Shown piece after piece: positions 6,758 to 8,262 of a stretch of 8,262 nt of DNA (positions within the stretch are counted from its first letter, which is position 1; each line of letters begins with the position of its first letter). The position numbers and the translations under genes were made by a program. The stretch is taken from assembly GCA_030066475.1 (NCBI GenBank), contig JASJBO010000324.1, forward strand, positions 1-8,262, given 5' to 3'. The notes beneath the pieces are model-generated. The model saw nothing but the letters and a program-made list of their open reading frames with translations, did no database searches and was not told the origin of the DNA. The DNA is from Myxococcota bacterium. Lineage in GTDB: Bacteria > Myxococcota_A > UBA9160 > PR03.

Positions 6758-7869
6758 GGCCGGTACTCGCGAACCTTCATGTTCTCGGCGAGATGGTGGG
6801 CTCCCGCGACCGCGACGCGGTCTCCGGCTTCGAGACCGGAGCGGATCTCGATGCGATCCCTCTCCACGATCGGTCCGACCTGAACCGCGCGCTTCGACAC
6901 GGTCCACTCGTCGTCGATCACCCAGACCCACGGAGAACGCCCGGCCTGGCCGAGAACGGCCGTGAGCGGAAGCGTTCGCGCGGGCCCGGCGGAGACCGAC
7001 GGCGGCTCCCAATGGACGGTCGTCGTCATGCCGGGCGCCAGACCCAGGCCGGGCGCCAGACCCAGGTCACCGGGATTGTCGAGAACGAAGACGACGTTGA
7101 AGGTCTGCGTGTCGGGGTCGGCCACCATGTCGAATTCCTTGAGCCCGAGCTCGAGCTCCAGGTCGGGCAGGACGTCGAAGGTCGCCGTCAGTCGGCCGAG
7201 ATTCTCGGGGTCGGGACCGGTCACGAAGTCCTGCTCCGGGATGTCCACCCGAACCTCGAGTCGAGCGAGTGCGTGGAGGGAGGCGATCGGCTGCTTCGCC
7301 ACGACGTTCTCGAAGTTCTCCGCGTAGCGACGCGCCACGACGCCATCGAAGGGCGCGCGGAGCTCCGTGTCCTGGACGGCCTTGCGGCGGATGGCGACGT
7401 CGGCAGCCGCCTTCTTCTCGCGGGCCACGGCACGGTCGACCGCCTGCTGGGAGGTCGCACCCGCCCGGAACATTCCGCGCTGGCGATTCGCCTGCGCGGT
7501 CGCATCCGTGGCCTCCGCCGCGGCACGCGCCAGTGCGTTCTGGAAGTCGCGCTGATCGAGACGCGCGATCAGGTCCCCCGCCCGCACGCTGTCGCCCCGC
7601 CTGACCGGCAGCTCGACGATCTGACCCGCGACCTCGAAGCCCAGCTCGACCTGCTCGTCCGGATGCAGGCGTCCCGGATAGCTGAGGCGTCGAATGGCCT
7701 TCGCGCCTCCGAAGACCTCCGTCTTGATGGGCCGAACCACAGGCTCGCGCGGGGTCTCGTCGGATCCGCAGTGGACAAGCGGCAGGAAGGCCAGCGACGC
7801 CAGTGCGCGTACAGCGATCGAAGCGCGATTCCTGCAGCGTCGTGAGGTGGACGACTCGATCGGGCGCAT
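6754..7869 (-). CDS. RND efflux periplasmic adaptor (membrane fusion protein), probable lipoprotein
   Basis: This 371-residue adaptor bridges the RND permease and an outer-membrane channel in the periplasm. Residues 1-33 are a signal sequence ending LAFLPLVHC; Cys34 followed by GSDE suggests lipid anchoring, though His before the Cys is unusual for a lipobox. The lipoyl-type half-motif FEVAGQIVELPVRRGDSVRAG lies at 78-98 with LIARLD next. A short helical hairpin (about 107-165) is rich in Ala, Gln and Arg. The return strand TELRAPFDGVVARR is at 168-181. The beta-barrel (about 200-285) includes MTTTVHWEP, and the membrane-proximal domain ends with SGLEAGDRVAVAG (344-356). The ATG has a strong AGGAGG box 7 bases upstream. 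It lies 33 bases after the AraC-type gene and overlaps the permease by 4 bases, so all three are likely one operon. An 18-base tandem duplication gives LGLAPGLGLAPGM. The AcrA/MexA-like family call is secure. Confidence 0.93.
   Translation of the reverse strand: MRPIESSTSRRCRNRASIAVRALASLAFLPLVHCGSDETPREPVVRPIKTEVFGGAKAIRRLSYPGRLHPDEQVELGFEVAGQIVELPVRRGDSVRAGDLIARLDQRDFQNALARAAAEATDATAQANRQRGMFRAGATSQQAVDRAVAREKKAAADVAIRRKAVQDTELRAPFDGVVARRYAENFENVVAKQPIASLHALARLEVRVDIPEQDFVTGPDPENLGRLTATFDVLPDLELELGLKEFDMVADPDTQTFNVVFVLDNPGDLGLAPGLGLAPGMTTTVHWEPPSVSAGPARTLPLTAVLGQAGRSPWVWVIDDEWTVSKRAVQVGPIVERDRIEIRSGLEAGDRVAVAGAHHLAENMKVREYRP
7031..7066. repeat. Perfect 18-base tandem duplication in the adaptor gene
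   Basis: CCGGGCGCCAGACCCAGG occurs twice head to tail (7031-7048 and 7049-7066) with no mismatch. It adds six residues in frame to the loop before the conserved PGM motif of the membrane fusion protein (LGLAPGLGLAPGM, residues 269-281). Replication slippage is the simple explanation. Confidence 0.9.
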
Positions 7870-7876
7870 CTGTACC

Positions 7877-7882
7877 CCTCCT
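7877..7882 (-). promoter_or_regulatory. Strong ribosome binding site for the RND adaptor gene
   Basis: On the minus strand a full AGGAGG lies 7 bases before the ATG at 7867-7869. It sits within the 33-base gap after the AraC-type gene, fixes the adaptor's start and suggests efficient translation independent of the upstream gene. Confidence 0.75.
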
Positions 7883-7902
7883 GGGAAGGCTCCGTATCCC
7901 GA

Positions 7903-8262
7903 CTACGACGCGACCGGCCGTCGTTCACGCCGGTTCCTGAGCGTCTCGTTCGGCGATTCGCCGAAGCGCTCGCGAAATGCGATGGAGAATCGTCCGAGGT
8001 GCGCGAAACCGTGCTCCAAAGCGATCTGCGTGACAGAGTCATGCGCAGGATCTGCGGCGGCCAGGTGACGACGGGCCGCTTCGAGCCGCACCGTCTTGAT
8101 GTATTCCATGATCGTCAGCGCAAAGTACTCACGGAAGCATCGTTGCAGGGTGCGGATCCCGACGCCGGTGACAGTGCACAGATCCTCGAGGCGGATGGCG
8201 TTCCGGTAGTTCTCCTCGATGAACGAGCGAGCGAGCTTGGCCACGCGGTGCCGGGCGCCGTC
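7903..8262 (-). CDS. AraC-family transcriptional regulator, C-terminal DNA-binding domain (5' end beyond window)
   Basis: Only the last 119 residues are visible; the frame is open to the window's right edge, so the N-terminal sensor or dimerisation domain is unseen. The two helix-turn-helix units of the AraC/XylS domain are clear. The first is RLEDLCTVTGVGIRTLQRCFREYF with the linking helix YIKTVRLEAARRHL. The second is SVTQIALEHGFAHLGRFSIAF followed by RERFGESPNETL. The GF-x-HLGRF and FGESP motifs are the standard family signature. A GTG at 8242-8244 could act as a start for a domain-only protein, but the open upstream frame and normal family length (about 250-330) make a longer protein more likely. 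It is co-oriented with and 33 bases ahead of the pump genes, so it probably controls the efflux operon, perhaps in response to a pump substrate. That regulatory link is inference from position. Confidence 0.93.
   Translation of the reverse strand, partial: DGARHRVAKLARSFIEENYRNAIRLEDLCTVTGVGIRTLQRCFREYFALTIMEYIKTVRLEAARRHLAAADPAHDSVTQIALEHGFAHLGRFSIAFRERFGESPNETLRNRRERRPVAS

Noticed and set aside
5933..6883. Plus-strand open frame of 316 codons opposite the permease and adaptor junction
   Set aside because: Same reasoning: it crosses the two coupled minus-strand genes, has no ribosome binding site or recognisable motif, and mirrors their codon bias.
6758..7012. N-terminal extension of the permease frame into the adaptor gene
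   Set aside because: The extra residues are Arg-rich and unlike any RND N-terminus; the GTG at 6757 gives the canonical start before the first membrane helix.

Overview
The window is high-GC bacterial DNA with mostly G/C third codon positions, GTG starts and tightly spaced genes. The RND pump, lipoprotein signal and AraC regulator point to a Gram-negative bacterium. The large secreted proteins with SBBP, glycine-rich, thrombospondin-type-3 and dockerin-like repeats suggest an environmental lineage of the old Deltaproteobacteria (Myxococcota or Binatota-like). That taxonomic guess is inference. I see no tRNA, rRNA, CRISPR array, insertion sequence or phage gene.

Left part (1-3479): two secreted-protein genes diverge from a roughly 600-base spacer. 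On the minus strand is the N-terminal 321 residues of an SBBP-type beta-propeller protein, cut by the window's left edge. On the plus strand is a complete 639-residue exported protein. It carries a signal peptide, a glycine-rich region interleaved with N-x-G beta-solenoid-like rungs, a beta-rich domain, a calcium-binding thrombospondin type 3 stretch, two nearly identical dockerin-like repeats and a short Cys-containing tail. The spacer contains an unrecognised, possibly frameshifted coding remnant on the minus strand.

Right part (3560-8262): a minus-strand operon is transcribed from right to left. It holds an AraC-family regulator (5' end outside the window), an RND membrane-fusion lipoprotein with a strong ribosome binding site, and an RND inner-membrane permease whose GTG start overlaps the fusion protein's stop by 4 bases. 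Together these are the regulator and two of the three parts of a tripartite efflux pump. No outer-membrane factor is encoded in the window, so the pump probably uses a TolC-like channel encoded elsewhere. The permease and the glycine-rich gene converge, with an 80-base gap between their stops.

Nothing here is clearly a new defence or mobile system. The least ordinary parts are the mosaic glycine-rich surface protein with its duplicated C-terminal module, the spacer remnant, and small sequence peculiarities in the pump: an Asp-Asn instead of Asp-Asp proton-relay pair, an extra segment of about 35 residues in the permease, and an 18-base tandem duplication in the fusion protein.
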